From contig OW203767.1 of assembly GCA_934045905.1 (NCBI GenBank), forward strand, positions 28,208,520 through 28,272,519: a DNA stretch of 64,000 nucleotides. The letters run 5' to 3'. Each line of letters begins with the position of its first letter. Within the stretch, counting starts at the first letter, position 1. The DNA is from Leuctra nigra (taxonomy: Eukaryota; Arthropoda; Insecta; Plecoptera; Leuctridae). A program made the translations under genes and the position numbers. The notes beneath the pieces were generated by a model. That model searched no databases, was not told where the DNA came from, and saw only the letters and a program-made list of their open reading frames with translations. Below, one piece after another: positions 25,315 to 37,789 of this stretch.

Positions 25315-25589
25315 GTGTGATCACACCTTGTCGTACCTTACCCCCACTCCGCCTGTCTTCATATCAGAGCAATAGAGGCGTGGCTTCGGTACAAGAAAGG
25401 GGAGGTGCCCCCCCTGAATGGGATAAAAAAAAATTGTCAATCAAAATAGAAGACTTGTGACAATTTTTGCTCCTGAGGAGAAATCACGAATTTATTTTAT
25501 TCCGTAGATTTTTGTCTTGTGAATTTTTACGTAAATTTGAAATTTTAGTAAAACACATAAAAACACGGAAATCTTGTATTGATGTTTTG

Positions 25590-25800
25590 CGATGATAATC
25601 TGCGTTGGTCTGGCAAAAGCCGTGTGTTCGAGTGTTTTTACACGCGAGCTGGACAGCGGAGGGACAGCGTCTTGGTCCCGCGCTGGCTGCAGACGACGGC
25701 GGAGGCAACAGAAAAGCTCAACACTCTCACTTCTTCGCCGCTCGCACAAGTCTGAAATATTGCGTGTTGGTCCTAAACGAGTTACTCGCACGCGATTTTA
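25590..25800. promoter_or_regulatory. GC-rich island upstream of exon 1
   Basis: This stretch is much richer in CG dinucleotides than its flanks. Overlapping frames of about 100 codons exist on both strands but share no domain. A minus-strand initiator-like TTCAGACT near 25755 has no DPE at the right spacing. It may be an alternative leader exon or a proximal regulatory island. Confidence 0.35.
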
Positions 25801-26459
25801 TACCGAATGTTCGATTTCTGACGCAGACACATTTTTTTATTCAAATGTTATATCCGTCTTCGATAAAAATCGTGAAAAATGATTCACGATTTTCGATAAA
25901 AATCGTTCAGTTTTTTTTGTATATTATTATTTAGAGAAGTCGATAAAAAAAATTATACTCCACTTGATGACTTTTCGCTTCCCGATGATTCGCCTGCGGT
26001 ATTTTTATTTTGGTTTTCGGCCAAACACATCAGTGACACGGAATTTTTCGCCGGAGCCAATACTTCAAAGTTTTCTTCTTCTTTTCATCCAAAGGAAGAT
26101 ATTTATAGTTCGAAATACTCACACGAAGGTTTTTTTATTCACGAAGCGTTTCCAAGAATACTTACGAAAAACTAGTAAAAACTTGAACCACAATAAAATC
26201 TTTTAATGTCCACTGAGCGTCGTTAAAAGGGCATTTTTCGAACCTTTTGACATGATAATTACAGCCGCGGTATTCAAGTCAAAGACAAAAGCGTCCTCAC
26301 GGCGTGTATCACTTTTCACAAGAAACGTCCCAAACAGTTTATAAATATTCTTCAAACAACGGAGAATTCACAACAATCTTGGAATGTCAATCACACGAAC
26401 AAACCTTCAAAACAATAAAACCATCTACATAAAAACACAATCACAAATGATCCTTCTCT

Positions 26460-26740
26460 TCCGTCTCGTCTTCCACATTTTATTCCCCAAACTCCGCGTA
26501 ATTCGACGTCTTCCCCGGCGTCTCGTCGTCACATGTGACGTCTCTCGGAGTCCACGTGCTCCGTTAGCTCCGCTCACTTCGCTCTCCTCCCTCGAACTGA
26601 CTGAACCTCTCTTCCACCCCGCTCGCTCGCTCGCAGCAGCAACCACCGTTCGCGCGCCTTAAGGTGCTGCCACTAGCGGCGAGCCCGAGCACCACCGTGC
26701 TACAACACACAGCCCGCCCGCACTAGGGAAAAGTAGGGGA
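26460..26740 (-). promoter_or_regulatory. Second CpG-rich promoter island
   Basis: Very CG-rich sequence contains a minus-strand initiator TCAGTT with +1 at 26598. At +28 to +33 it reads GGAGCT, matching five of six DPE positions. A GAAGTGAGC word further down could act as a donor. It may be an upstream alternative promoter of the cut-like gene, about 1.3 kb away and on the same strand. The short frames here are not convincing proteins. Confidence 0.45.
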
Positions 26741-26989
26741 TAAAGAGAAGGGGTTATCTAGAAAGGGGGTGAAAGGCTAAAGAACTATGCTCTATACCAT
26801 CCCTACCCCTTTTACAAGAATCGAAGAGTCGCGCATCCATTATTGCAGTGCGCAGAATTGACGGAGTTTATCTTTTTGTGTATTTTTTTTGTTTCGGGGA
26901 GGATGAAAAAAAATATAAACTTTTGTCTCGTCCCATGTCGTCTAATATTTAAAACATCACAAATGAGTTGAGAAATGATTGTTGTTCGG

Positions 26990-27145
26990 CTAACTGTGAT
27001 GGTGGAATAGGATGGAATTGGAGATAGTTTGGTGTCGCTGTCAGAGTCCGAGGCTGGAGAAGTTGGCGGGAGATGAGGCGTCGATTGCCGCGGAGAAGAT
27101 TCGCGACTCGCTCGGACTCGGATTCTGATGCGTTATGTAACATTG
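26990..27145. other. GC-rich exon-like patch, unassigned
   Basis: The patch is open in more than one frame, with Ser/Glu- or Arg-rich translations. On the plus strand CTGTCAG near 27045 could be a 3' splice site. No domain is recognised. A leader exon or conserved regulatory block is as likely as coding sequence. Confidence 0.2.
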
Positions 27146-30100
27146 GACGCGTTGAATTCCAACTTTCTACACTCTAAAGTACCGTGAATTGAATACATTT
27201 CGAGAAAATTATAAAACAATTTCGAAACAATTGCAAAAATATGTATATAAGAAATAACATAAATTCTTTTTAATTTATTCGAGGTTATTGTACCATAAAA
27301 AATATTTCGTGTTACCGTCGCAATTTCCCAAATATAATAACTTGGAATCAAACAAATGTGGAATTGCGTCATGTCTGTTAATAGTAGAATTGTTTACACA
27401 TAACGACGATTAGCATGTCGCAAATATCATGTTTGAAGAGTCATTCGCGTTATTTATGTTCACTTATTATACATGAAATATTATTACCTACTTTACAATA
27501 CTTTGTTATCATCAATACCTCTATCATGTGTTATTGACATTACGAGTATGTTATAACATTCCAAAACACAATACAATTATTCATCGTTGCTGATAATTAT
27601 GAGAAGTTCAACAATGACGTAGACAAGTCGAATGCTATTGATTCATTTCTGACAACAATGAGATCAACAATGGAAACCGCATCCCGGATATGTGAATTCA
27701 GAAGAGTAATCTCCAAATAAGGAAGAGTTAAGGAGATGAAATGTCCCGTTCAGACGAACACGTCCATAATCTAATCACTAATCAGTTAATCACATCAAGC
27801 AAAATGCATGACAGATAAATTAGCATAAAAAGTAAAGGAAGAAGAAAAGAAGAAAGATTATGAAGAATAAAGAAAACACCATGCATTTACATACCTAAAA
27901 CTAATATTCAGGTGGAGGGGGGGGGGGGGGGGGGAGATGAGATATATTATACAAATTAGAAATAAAGAGAGAATTGACGAAGTAAGGGACTACGAAAGAA
28001 TTAAATTCTTGATTTAATAAGCAAATTAAATTAATCACTATAACACAAATATTTCAGAGAAAATTTAAAAAAATTGAACTCTGTGATATGTAACAGATTT
28101 TATTTAAAATAACAAACAGCGTTTGATTCGGACATTTCTCTATAAATTAATTACCTTGACATACTTCAAAATGAAACCAAAATTCAATCCAAATTTTCTA
28201 GATCTTTTCCGGATCCACTCCTCTATTTTCACCGGTAATTTGCAAACATTCTTTCTTGCGTTGACCCCCCTCTCAAATGTCTTCCTGGACACCACTGATG
28301 CTCATAATCATTCAATTACACCATTCATATCAAAGTTCAAAACACTTTGTCGACAACACAACAAAAAAACAATAAATAACCATCAATTAATGTGTAACAT
28401 TCCCATGATTCTTAAAATCCAGTACAGTTTCACATCAAGCCACGACCAGACCACAGATTGCCTAAATCACCGTAAATACTTAACAATCACAACTATTCTA
28501 TAAAGCGTAAAGATAATAAACATCTGAGACTATTTTCCCCATTCAACAATACGACCACACTTCCTCTAAAAGTGCGACCGATGAATGCCTCCATTCAGCA
28601 TTACGAAACTGTTCACCTAATCGTGCGAGGTGTTGGAAATGCAGGTAGAGAAGATATTGCTGCGGTTATACAGACTACACCTCTCTCAATGGTAATGTCT
28701 CTCAAGTGGGGCGCTTTTTAACCCGATCCAATTGTCAAGAAACTGCCAGGGCTGAGTATTTATCATGGCTAATATAAACAAGCCCGATGGATGTGAAAGA
28801 GGTGGGATAATATTGGTGGTAAAACGGTCCCCTGCTGCACTTTGCTCTATAACCGAAATATGAAGCGGCGGTTTTGTATAAATAAGAGGAATTTGAATAT
28901 CGAATTGGTAGTCGTATTGGTTTTGATTTTGCATAATCTTTAATGTGGGAATTGACGGTACACTAATCTATAGGTAGAATGGAACTGATTTATAACATCT
29001 TCCTATAGTCGAAATACAAATGTTAAACTATGTCATAAAGAGATACGGTCAAAATGTTACGCTCGCCTCAGGGTGTGAATTACAAACGAATTCAATGTTT
29101 TGCATTTGTTGAGTTTTCTCATCAACTTGGGAGCAAAATGTCGAAGTCACAAAAATTTCAAATATTTCACGAAACTTAGACAAATTATAAGAAATAATCA
29201 ATTTTCGAATATTTATACATACTACTTTCCAATATTACCTACTCATGAAGACACATCAGTAACTTTTGGATTTTCAAGGAGAAAATAAAAATATCAACCA
29301 AATTAAACCTGTACATGATTTCAATTCGTGATCAAATGAGCATTCACGCCGTGTTCAAAGATTCAGCCCATCACGTTATCGCGAATCTCCAGATATTGTA
29401 TTGAGCGAAAAGATTCAAGAGTCTTGAATGAAGTCCCATTGCATTCCATGTTCAAGTACGTCCTGGAAACGAACTAAACACCAAAAACAAGAGAGACAAA
29501 AATTAAAAATCATGGTCCAAATTAAGGACATTTGAGAACTTTTTTATTTTTTAATGATTTCCGTAATTTCTATGAAAAAAGATGCCTAGTTTAGCTTGAG
29601 TTTAAGCCTCTATTGATATTTTAAATGCAATAAACAATTCTTATTAATTGCTGATCTCATATCTCATAAGTAATTCATAACCAAGAAAGAAAAACAAAAT
29701 TAAAGAAATACTTCCAGGATCTCCCCCGTTTAATAACATATCAGCAGACAGAATTAATCTTGATAAACCGTCACAATTCGATTCCCTGCTAATAAATCGC
29801 CTAATTACTGCTCCTATTATCACATATCTCTCAACTCTGCACTTACGATCACCATACGCAACCGCACACCTACAAGTGTAATAGCTACACTCGAGTCTGG
29901 TGCACTGCTTAGCGGGCTAATTATTCATTGAATTCACTTGCAGCTATCATTACAGACTCTCTCGAGCCGGCAGTCACACATAACGCGGTGAAACATAACT
30001 TGCGGAATGGATTCAGTGGAGTTGATATGAGAATGATAACGTGATGATTATGTGTCCAGGTGCTCAGGCGGTATTGCGTAAGGAAGGACGCGTGTGGTTC

Positions 30101-31244
30101 TGCAAAGTGTTTTGGAGATTTTTCTTCACCAGAAGAGAATTTTCAAAAATGAAGGAGAAGATGCGCATTTGAACTCACTATACTAAATAATGCCACGCAC
30201 TGGAATCAATTTTTGAATAACATCATTTAATACAATTATTATACATCTTATTTAACTCTTTGAGGCCCAGTTGAGCTAGGATGAGACTATACATAGGTAC
30301 GATTAAATGATTTGTCCTCATTGTCTTGTCATTCCTAAATTATTTTTACTTGCTTTTGTTGACTTTTCTTATAAAACCCCTGCAAAACCATACATTTGGT
30401 ATGTATAGCATCCACAATTAATTGTAAAAAAGAAAATAAATAATAAAAATAATAATTAATTAATATAATTAATAAAAAAATAAAAAATAAAAAAAAATTA
30501 TTAATAAAATAAATAAAGGTACCGAATAACGGTAAGTATATTAAAATTATGTTCAAATAATAACCTCCCAGAAAACTTTTGTCATATATATTTTTTATTT
30601 TTTTTTGGTTTTCATAGCTTTTTACATGACGTGCTTTAAAATGGATAGATACAACGACTACTATACTATATGAATCGAGATTTTAGGCTCAAACATAAAA
30701 CACTTCAGATTTGTCCACGTCCCTTGTTATCCATAGAACACATAACACGCGGCTGGATATCCGCGGCATGATAGTGAAACACTGGTTTTTTATTCAAAAA
30801 TCATTCACAATAAAATCACCTATACTCGTATCACCACCGTTCTTTATTATACCTACAATATTATGTTGGACTAGAGACTTAGCTAACAAGAGTCTAGCAA
30901 GAAAAACGCAGGTGCAAGTCTTATTCCTCCACCGGAAGTTTGTCCAATACTGATATTTACTGAAGAAGGAAATGCTAAATTATTTCTTACCGACATATTG
31001 GTATAAGTACACGATAAATATAGTGGTCTCGTCCTTAACGTTGGGAAAGATTCTACCAAATCCATTGTCGATCCCAACCCACGTCTTGAAACTCTAAGAG
31101 ATTCAAATATACGCAAATCAGATTCTTTCACTGGCAAGATTTCACAATGACAACATCCAGTATTGTATTTGATCAGCAGGTCCATCCACCCCTTTCGTTG
31201 CAACCCCTTTAAGAAATACGCGTCTACGTTGCACCTTGAGGGGT
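27146..31244. other. AT-rich non-coding stretch upstream of the cut-like gene
   Basis: It contains a run of 18 G at 27917-27934, an extremely AT-rich block at 30420-30510, and nothing gene-like. The 126-codon frame at 28123 has no coding character. Confidence 0.5.
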
Positions 31245-31268
31245 GGGGGGGGGGGGGGGGGGGGGGGG
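31245..31268. repeat. Poly(G) run of 24
   Basis: Twenty-four consecutive G after GAGGGGT. It creates a false proline-rich frame on the minus strand. Confidence 0.95.
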
Positions 31269-31499
31269 TTACCCCGAAAACAGGACCTCGATACATTACG
31301 TTACAAAACCAAACTTCGAATGAATTTTGAATATTTAATCGGTTCTTCTTACGTTTAATAGATCAGGGGTGTGTAAAACTGTATGTATTTGGAAGGAAGA
31401 ACTTGGAAAGAACATGCCTTAAATGCTATAATGACATGCCAATAATTCCAAGAATTAGGCTAAGCACAATTATTACACTGATCATGCCATTCTACAAAC

Positions 31500-31682
31500 A
31501 TTAAAAAAGGGCTCAGACATTTGACTGGTCAAATTTCATAGAATGTTATCGGCTACATACAGAATTTAAAAAGCTGACATTTATTCCTTGTGGAAACATG
31601 CTTCAATTCCCACACATCTGAGCACGAACCTGTGCCCTCTCACCTGCCGGACGAGCGATCTACACCTGAGCTATAATCACAT
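31500..31682 (-). mobile_element. tRNA-derived SINE
   Basis: On the minus strand TATAGCTCAGGTG (about 31675-31663) is a near-consensus A box, and GGTTCGTGCTC (31630-31620) matches the B box, at tRNA-like spacing. The acceptor side does not close into a cloverleaf, and non-tRNA sequence follows to about 31500. It is a SINE or tRNA pseudogene rather than a working tRNA. Confidence 0.65.
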
Positions 31683-32326
31683 TTTCAATTCAGTATCCCA
31701 TATCACCATCATGCATTTTGATTGGCAGCATTTAAAAATATCCACACCTTAAATTTCGATATATCTTTAAATCCCATCTCAAGCCTCCACACACCTTTAT
31801 ATACACATACACACTCGTTACACCTAAAGCACCTCTTCAACACTTTACCCATCCCTGACCTATACTTGCATCAACCACCCATACGTTATGCAAATCACTA
31901 TCTCTCTCTCTCCAATACACTCTCCATCTCACCTTCTTCGTCGCACTCTGCCCTAACGGCCAAGGATGACACTGCAGAGAACTGTCAATGATTCCATTGT
32001 GTCACGCATAATAATGTGGCTGGATGTAAGGATTGGATCCGCGATAGATTAGGCAAATGAGTTGAAGTATCTTTACCCTTATTCTATGGAGGTTTTAAGA
32101 ATGTGAATATTTGGTAAGCAGAGCGGCGCGAATGTGGAGTATTGTGAAGAAATGATTATGGAGATGTGTGAAGTATGCAGTAAACAGTCGGTGATATGGA
32201 AATGATGGGTAAACTGAGACGGCCGTGAGAGTGGTTAGCGTGTTTGGGAGACGAGATGTGTCCAAGCAACCAAAATCACAGATGAAGTACACTTTTTCTA
32301 TAGATTCGGAGAAAAACTACAAAATA

Positions 32327-32561
32327 GGACCAGTTTTTCAATGCTCTGCTGAATTTTAAGCAGTTGATTCGCACTAGATTGCCATGGCAACAACCAATGA
32401 CATTTAAAACTTAACTACTATTTTACAGAGGATTGAAACCCCGGTCCTAAGGGTTAGTTTTTCAATACTGTGCTACAGCAAGGAATGTAATTGGTTGTTT
32501 CCATAGCAATATAGTGCTAATCAACTGTTTGAAATTTAGCAGAGTATTGAAAAACTGACCC
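32327..32561. mobile_element. Palindromic MITE with TA target duplication (family B, copy 1)
   Basis: Arms of about 80 bp are inverted: the left begins GGACCAGTTTTTCAAT and the right ends ATTGAAAAACTGACCC. The element is flanked by TA at 32325-32326 and 32562-32563, as for Tc1/mariner insertions. The left arm carries ATTGCCATGGCAAC and the right a decayed version. A shorter relative lies at 51.8 kb. Confidence 0.8.
32378..32391. promoter_or_regulatory. RFX X-box-like palindrome inside a MITE
   Basis: ATTGCCATGGCAAC differs by one base from the perfect X-box palindrome. It is carried by the family B MITE, so a mobile origin is possible for the sites nearby. Confidence 0.45.
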
Positions 32562-32612
32562 TAAAGCCAGATTTTACCACATTATTGATTTAAGCAGTGG
32601 CAAATTTCAATT

Positions 32613-32626
32613 CTTGCCATGGCAAG
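32613..32626. promoter_or_regulatory. RFX X-box-like palindrome (CTTGCCATGGCAAG)
   Basis: A perfect 14-bp palindrome with the X-box half-site spacing but C/G at its tips. It lies about 50 bp beyond the family B MITE. Confidence 0.35.
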
Positions 32627-34471
32627 ATCAAAATCAAGGTAATCAGTTTTTTTTAAATAAAGCTTTTTTTTTAAATTAAGTAGTTGCATGCTCACATTTC
32701 TTCCAGTTTTCCCTAAACTATGACTTAGTTATAACTATATGTTTCAGAATATAATTTTAGTAGATAATGCTTTTCATACCATACATTTAGATGACATTAT
32801 TTGTGTTATATTTGCATCAAGGAACATATTTATAATTTATAATAATATTATATTGGCATTCGACCTTTCCTAAATCCCCCTTCTTCCAAAACCACAGTTA
32901 AGTATTTCACTAACCAAAGAACTCAGCTCCGTTTCCATCCATGCAATATTTAATTCTTTAATCATGTACATTAATCAAGAACATGCTTGCTAAATCCATT
33001 AGTTATTAAGCGCTTTGGAGAGCACCGTAATGAGAATACAGAAAATAGAAATATCTTTGAAAACGAATTTCGAAGTAATGCAAATTGCTAAAAACGGATT
33101 TTCTCTGGCGCTTGGATATTTAGTGTGTCCCCCACCATTACCTTAACCTCCGCCGCAAATAATAACTTAAATACATTCAAGCAAATAATTGTAATATACT
33201 ATTGTGCAGAAAATAAAATTTCGATATATTTTGGTACGACTTTGCTTTGCTTCGGAGTAATGCATTCGGTTAATTACCAACTATAAGAAGTTATTGCAGT
33301 TGTAATTCTTAAAACATGGTTAAAACAGAGAATCGTGGATTTTAATTGCACGGAACGACCTGAACTCATATTTACATTTATTAATAATTTCTAATTCTCA
33401 TTCGTTTCAAAAACCGCACCTTTAATAACTTAACCTTTCATGCAAATAACCCAACGTTGCCAAGTCGACCCCGGAGAAAAAACTGAAGATAACTTGAGTC
33501 ATTTCGAAAGGATTGACATATTTGGCCCATAAGGCAATTGATAATTCTTCAGCCTTATGAGTGATGATTGAAAAGTGTTTCTAAATATTTTGGTTCTGCT
33601 CTAGAAGATTTCAACATATTATTATGTATTTATTGCATGTGCATAGCTCCTTTTATCTTATTCGTAACATATATAATTTTAAACCTGCCTTATTTTGCAC
33701 ATTAGCCGGTGCACATTAACAATTTAATTTATTATGTATATTCTTTATAATAATAATCTGCCCACTGGTTCCATCCATACAATGGGTCAGCTCAATGGGT
33801 ACAATGGTGCTCTTTATACCTTTTTAAATATTTGGGTAGATTTCTGTTATATTTAAAGATGATTCAGGTTCTAATCTTGTGTATGGCTTTATCTTTGACA
33901 ATCGATTTAGCCATATTCTGATGATAATAGCTTTTGGTGGGGGTGCATTCAAAAATCCCCACGCAAGAGAAGTCCTTGAAATTAATAGATAATTTTAGTA
34001 GACAAAAAACCTATATAAGTTATTTATAAGTACAATTAAATTTAAATGAGTTATCAATTGTAAACCGTCTTAATTAATTATTTGAATTGTAAAATATCGT
34101 AAAACCATGATGTACTCTTAATTGTGTTCCTCAAGATATCATCTGGAATTCGAATGTTCTGTAAATGAGTTAGCAAAACTTGTTAATGCTAAAGACTCCA
34201 TGACTCACTCGCTTTTTAGTACCGAAGTAAAATAGCCAAATAATCATTACCAAAGTACCTACAATATATCAATTATATAACTCTCAAAAAAAAATCACTT
34301 GATTCATATTTTGCTTGAAAATTAGTATAGGTAATAATTATTTTTTCAAATATGTAGGTTATTATATTTTAAGCACGATATTTGAGAATTTTAAAGATAT
34401 TGTGGAATAAATGATTTTCAAATAAATAATCAAATTAATAGAGAATTTACTCACAAAAAAGTCACTTCGTT

Positions 34472-34485
34472 GTTGCCATGGCAAC
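34472..34485. promoter_or_regulatory. Perfect RFX X-box palindrome
   Basis: GTTGCCATGGCAAC fits the RFX consensus (GTNRCC, short spacer, RGYAAC) on both strands. Confidence 0.5.
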
Positions 34486-34712
34486 CAATGTTATGAATGA
34501 CATCATAACAATGTCATTAAAACTCAGTTTAAAACGCAAAAGGAATGTCTCATAAAAACTCTTTTGAAGTAAATTTGTAAATATCAACACAAATAATTAT
34601 GATTAACACACTTATCACCCCAGAAATTTAAAATTTGCATTTATGAAAATAAGTTTCAAAAGGCCATAGACATTTTTTTTAACAACAATGTGTTACCATG
34701 GTGATATACTTT

Positions 34713-34726
34713 GTTGCCATGGCAAC
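34713..34726. promoter_or_regulatory. Perfect RFX X-box palindrome
   Basis: A second GTTGCCATGGCAAC, 241 bp from the first and 20 bp after a degenerate copy at 34692. RFX factors drive ciliary genes in sensory neurons; cut specifies external sense organs, so the position is suggestive but not proof. Confidence 0.5.
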
Positions 34727-36309
34727 ATACCTACGAATTTTGACGTCCATGTCAATTTTTTGTTTTAAAATTGAAGAAATGTATCAAACTTTGTAAATCA
34801 ATTCCTTGAAAACTATTTATCCAAAAACAAAAATAATTCAGGCATATCTCAACTTTCATAAAATTACATATTATTCTGAAATCTAATTTTCACGAGACTT
34901 CCCCAGAGATTTTTTTTTATAAATGTTTAACTATCTGTTACTTTTCTGGAGAGATATTAAATGTGAATTGTAATAAAACTCGAGGTATGTCCGAGGTCCA
35001 ACCAGTGCGTGCAGAGATGTAATACTTCGACAATGGCAAGTATACAACATGAATCAATAACGTCGGCACCACAAAGAAGCAATTCCTTGAGTTTAATAAT
35101 GAAATATTTCACGGTTGAGTCTGTGCTACTTGGAGTATATAATTGCATGGATCCTATGAAACGTAACAATAACTAGAATACCTCGGGGCACTCAAATACA
35201 ATAAACACAATGTAGAAATAGAATAGAAGGGTTGTAAGTCATTTTCAGTCAAACACTTGTCTGATATATTTCCTGCGTTGACCGCTGAACAACCCGCCAG
35301 TATGTAGGTTTTATGAAAGATAAATAAAAGAAAGAGTTAATTGTATTTTAGGGGTTGAGAAGAGTGGGGTTGTGTTTCTCATTTTCGTGGAAAGTGGAAT
35401 TGAAATTTGAACCTAAAATTGACGTCAAATATAGAATGAAGTGAAAGTCAGGAAAAGGGTGTAAAAAGTAGTGCGAAATGACTGAGCAGAAAAAGTGTGA
35501 TAAATATGAGACTTAATCGATTTTAAAATGCCATGAAACGAATTTAAATCAAATTATTTAATTGTAAATACGCATTTTTAATTATTTTAAGTTTAACAAC
35601 TTCTCTGACACTTGAATACAGTGAATGAATGTGAGCATTATTGTAGAAGAAATACCACGAGAATGTGTAGATCTGGAATCTCTAACCACAATCATGATTG
35701 TCTACTCAAGGCAACTCTTTGAGAAACTCGAAAAGATGGATAAAGTTTATCCTAATTCATTGGGTCTAACGCAGCCCTGATTAAAAACAGAATAATTCTA
35801 CATTCTACCACACAGTTATTATCATATATTTGAATTTGTACTGTGCTTAGTTTTGAGTACCTAATAAATACAATGAATCACAATGTAAGTATACAATAAA
35901 AATATAATCATTCCATGAAACTATTATCTTTACGAAATCAGCTTTATGAATGGCTGGTCCCTCGCATAGGAATTACAAAATATTATAACAATTAAACATT
36001 GCAAATGATTTGCATATAATTTTCCTCGAATTAAATTTTAGGATTGCACACCATTTCCATTTTATTTTTCTTGAATTAAAATATCAGGGCGTCCTTCTAA
36101 TAATTAAACACTGCACATCATTCACTTTATTATATTCGAATTAAATATTAGGTGTCCTTCTATTTTTTTTGCTTTGACCTTTAGATTTTGTTTTCAAAGA
36201 GAAAATATTAATTTGCGAACATTTGGCTGAACAAGTACCGGTACCGTTAGTTGGCGATCCATGCTAAATAGTTTATGAGGGTGGTGACGAAGAGATTAAG
36301 CCTTTAACC

Positions 36310-37264
36310 CAGGGGCGTGCGGTGCAGGGTAGGCAAGGTAAGCAGTGCGTACCCACTTATTCTGAGCAGTTCTTATTTCTTTAAAAATATAAATTAATAA
36401 TTTTTAAATGTCATTTGAACTGTTTTTTTTTATAATTGTTGCTCTCCTGCAGTAAAAGTATTCTTTTGCCAACATCATAGTTGATCATTTCGTCACGAAC
36501 GCACTCGTATGCGCGAGAGAGTCGATGTTTTTCAAGGGTAGGTAGTGGAATAAGCACTGAGGAACCCTGCTTTCGCTCGGATACGAAAGCGCGCGTTCGT
36601 CCCGAGACCATCTGGACGAACGGTTGTCTCTTGTCCTTTTTGACCATTGCGCCATATGCCTGTGTTGCATGCAACTCAAGTGGTCGAAACGCAGTGACTC
36701 TGGATGCGTATTGCCATTAAACCCATCATCCCCATGCAGAGGGCGCACCCAAAACTCAGACTTGCAGCATAGCTTTTCAAACACATGTGTTGTTAGTGTG
36801 AGCCAGTAGTGCACCAACTAGTCAAGTCTTTAGGTAGGGCATTGTTTCTCGCAGTGATATTCTCTCAATTTTCTTCAATACGAATGAAATGACTAATAAT
36901 ATGAACAGTGACGGAACTACGGAGGAAACTTTCATTGAGATATCATCCTGGTGAGTCCATAAACTGTTCGTGTATTATGTAACAAAACAAAACCTAAAAG
37001 ATTATAGTTCTCGTTGGGTTCATTGGGATGCAGTTCAGTTTTCAGTGATATTTTTAACATCATGTCACTATCGCATCTACGAAAAATATTAGTCTAAACC
37101 GCGTAAAAATGCACTAAATGCAATTGCGAAATTGAAAATTTTTCCGGGCCTACGCGGCCCGGACCCGCGGATGGCTGGGGGGCCCTCCCCCCATACCCCC
37201 CATTGATGTCTTATAAAACACTACTTTCTGCGTACCCACTACAAAAATCCACCGCACGCCACTG
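36310..37264. mobile_element. hAT deletion derivative with 8-bp target duplication
   Basis: The tips CAGGGGCGTGCGGTG (left) and CACCGCACGCCACTG (right) are inverted repeats of hAT type. Both sides are flanked by the identical 8-bp word CTTTAACC (36302-36309 and 37265-37272), the diagnostic hAT duplication. The 955-bp body holds no transposase. A short frame near 36890-36950 begins with ATG and ends at a GTGAGT-type donor, as if a transposase first exon were left behind. The overlapping 60-110-codon frames at 36.4-36.8 kb have no hAT motifs. Confidence 0.93.
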
Positions 37265-37513
37265 CTTTAACCAGATGTAACTGGTCCAGTATATTGACAC
37301 CAAAATCACCGTGAATTATTCGAAGAATTACAAATTAATACAGCTATTGGTATATACAAAAAAAACATTTCCATAGATCCACACACTCTTGGATAAAAAA
37401 TTATAAGCTATTCACATCATTAAAAAAAACAGTTTGAAGTTTACAAAATAACGATATCTAGTGGAGCGGTCGGTCCACGCCAGCCCAGTCGTACGGCGCC
37501 GCGCACACTCTCA

Positions 37514-37545
37514 TATAAAAAGGCTAGAGCAACCCACTTTCACTG
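37514..37545 (+). promoter_or_regulatory. TATA plus initiator promoter-like unit
   Basis: TATAAAA at 37514-37520 is followed at promoter distance by TTTCACTG, whose A (37542) would be the start site. A GC-rich block precedes it (GGCGCCGCGCACAC). A GTAAGC donor-like word follows directly. No coding exon is recognised downstream, so it may belong to a repeat or a non-coding transcript. Confidence 0.35.
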
Positions 37546-37789
37546 TAAGCATCAAAGTGGCATTTTCGGCCTACTGGATCTTAAAAATTAGAAATCTCAC
37601 ATTGTTGCGAAATATGTAAATTTAGAGCTATGGCCCACCCTACCATATATTCCAAGTTTGACAATAATAAGTTATGCCGTTTGCGAGCTGGTGAAAATCG
37701 TGAACAGTGACAGTGAAAATCGTGAAATTGTACGGCTTTCAGATAATGATTATTATTAATCTTCCAATAAATTCCGCGGTCTTCGCCAC

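Larger units (their letters stand above)
32640..36309. other. AT-rich non-coding stretch holding X-box palindromes
   Basis: No gene is supported. Two perfect GTTGCCATGGCAAC sites occur near 34.5-34.7 kb, with a degenerate GTTACCATGGTGAT between them. Much of 33.6-34.4 kb is AT-rich. Confidence 0.5.

Noticed and set aside
25492..25934. Frames of 96-109 codons on both strands in the GC island
   Set aside because: They overlap on opposite strands and follow CG content; a promoter or leader explains the island better.
28123..28503. 126-codon plus frame
   Set aside because: It has no convincing start context, domain or splice signals, and its composition follows the AT-rich background.
30883..31296. 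137-codon minus frame with a proline run
   Set aside because: The proline run is the 24-base G homopolymer; the rest has no coding signature.
36411..36817. Overlapping 60-110-codon frames on both strands
   Set aside because: They lie inside the hAT derivative, shadow each other and show no transposase motif.
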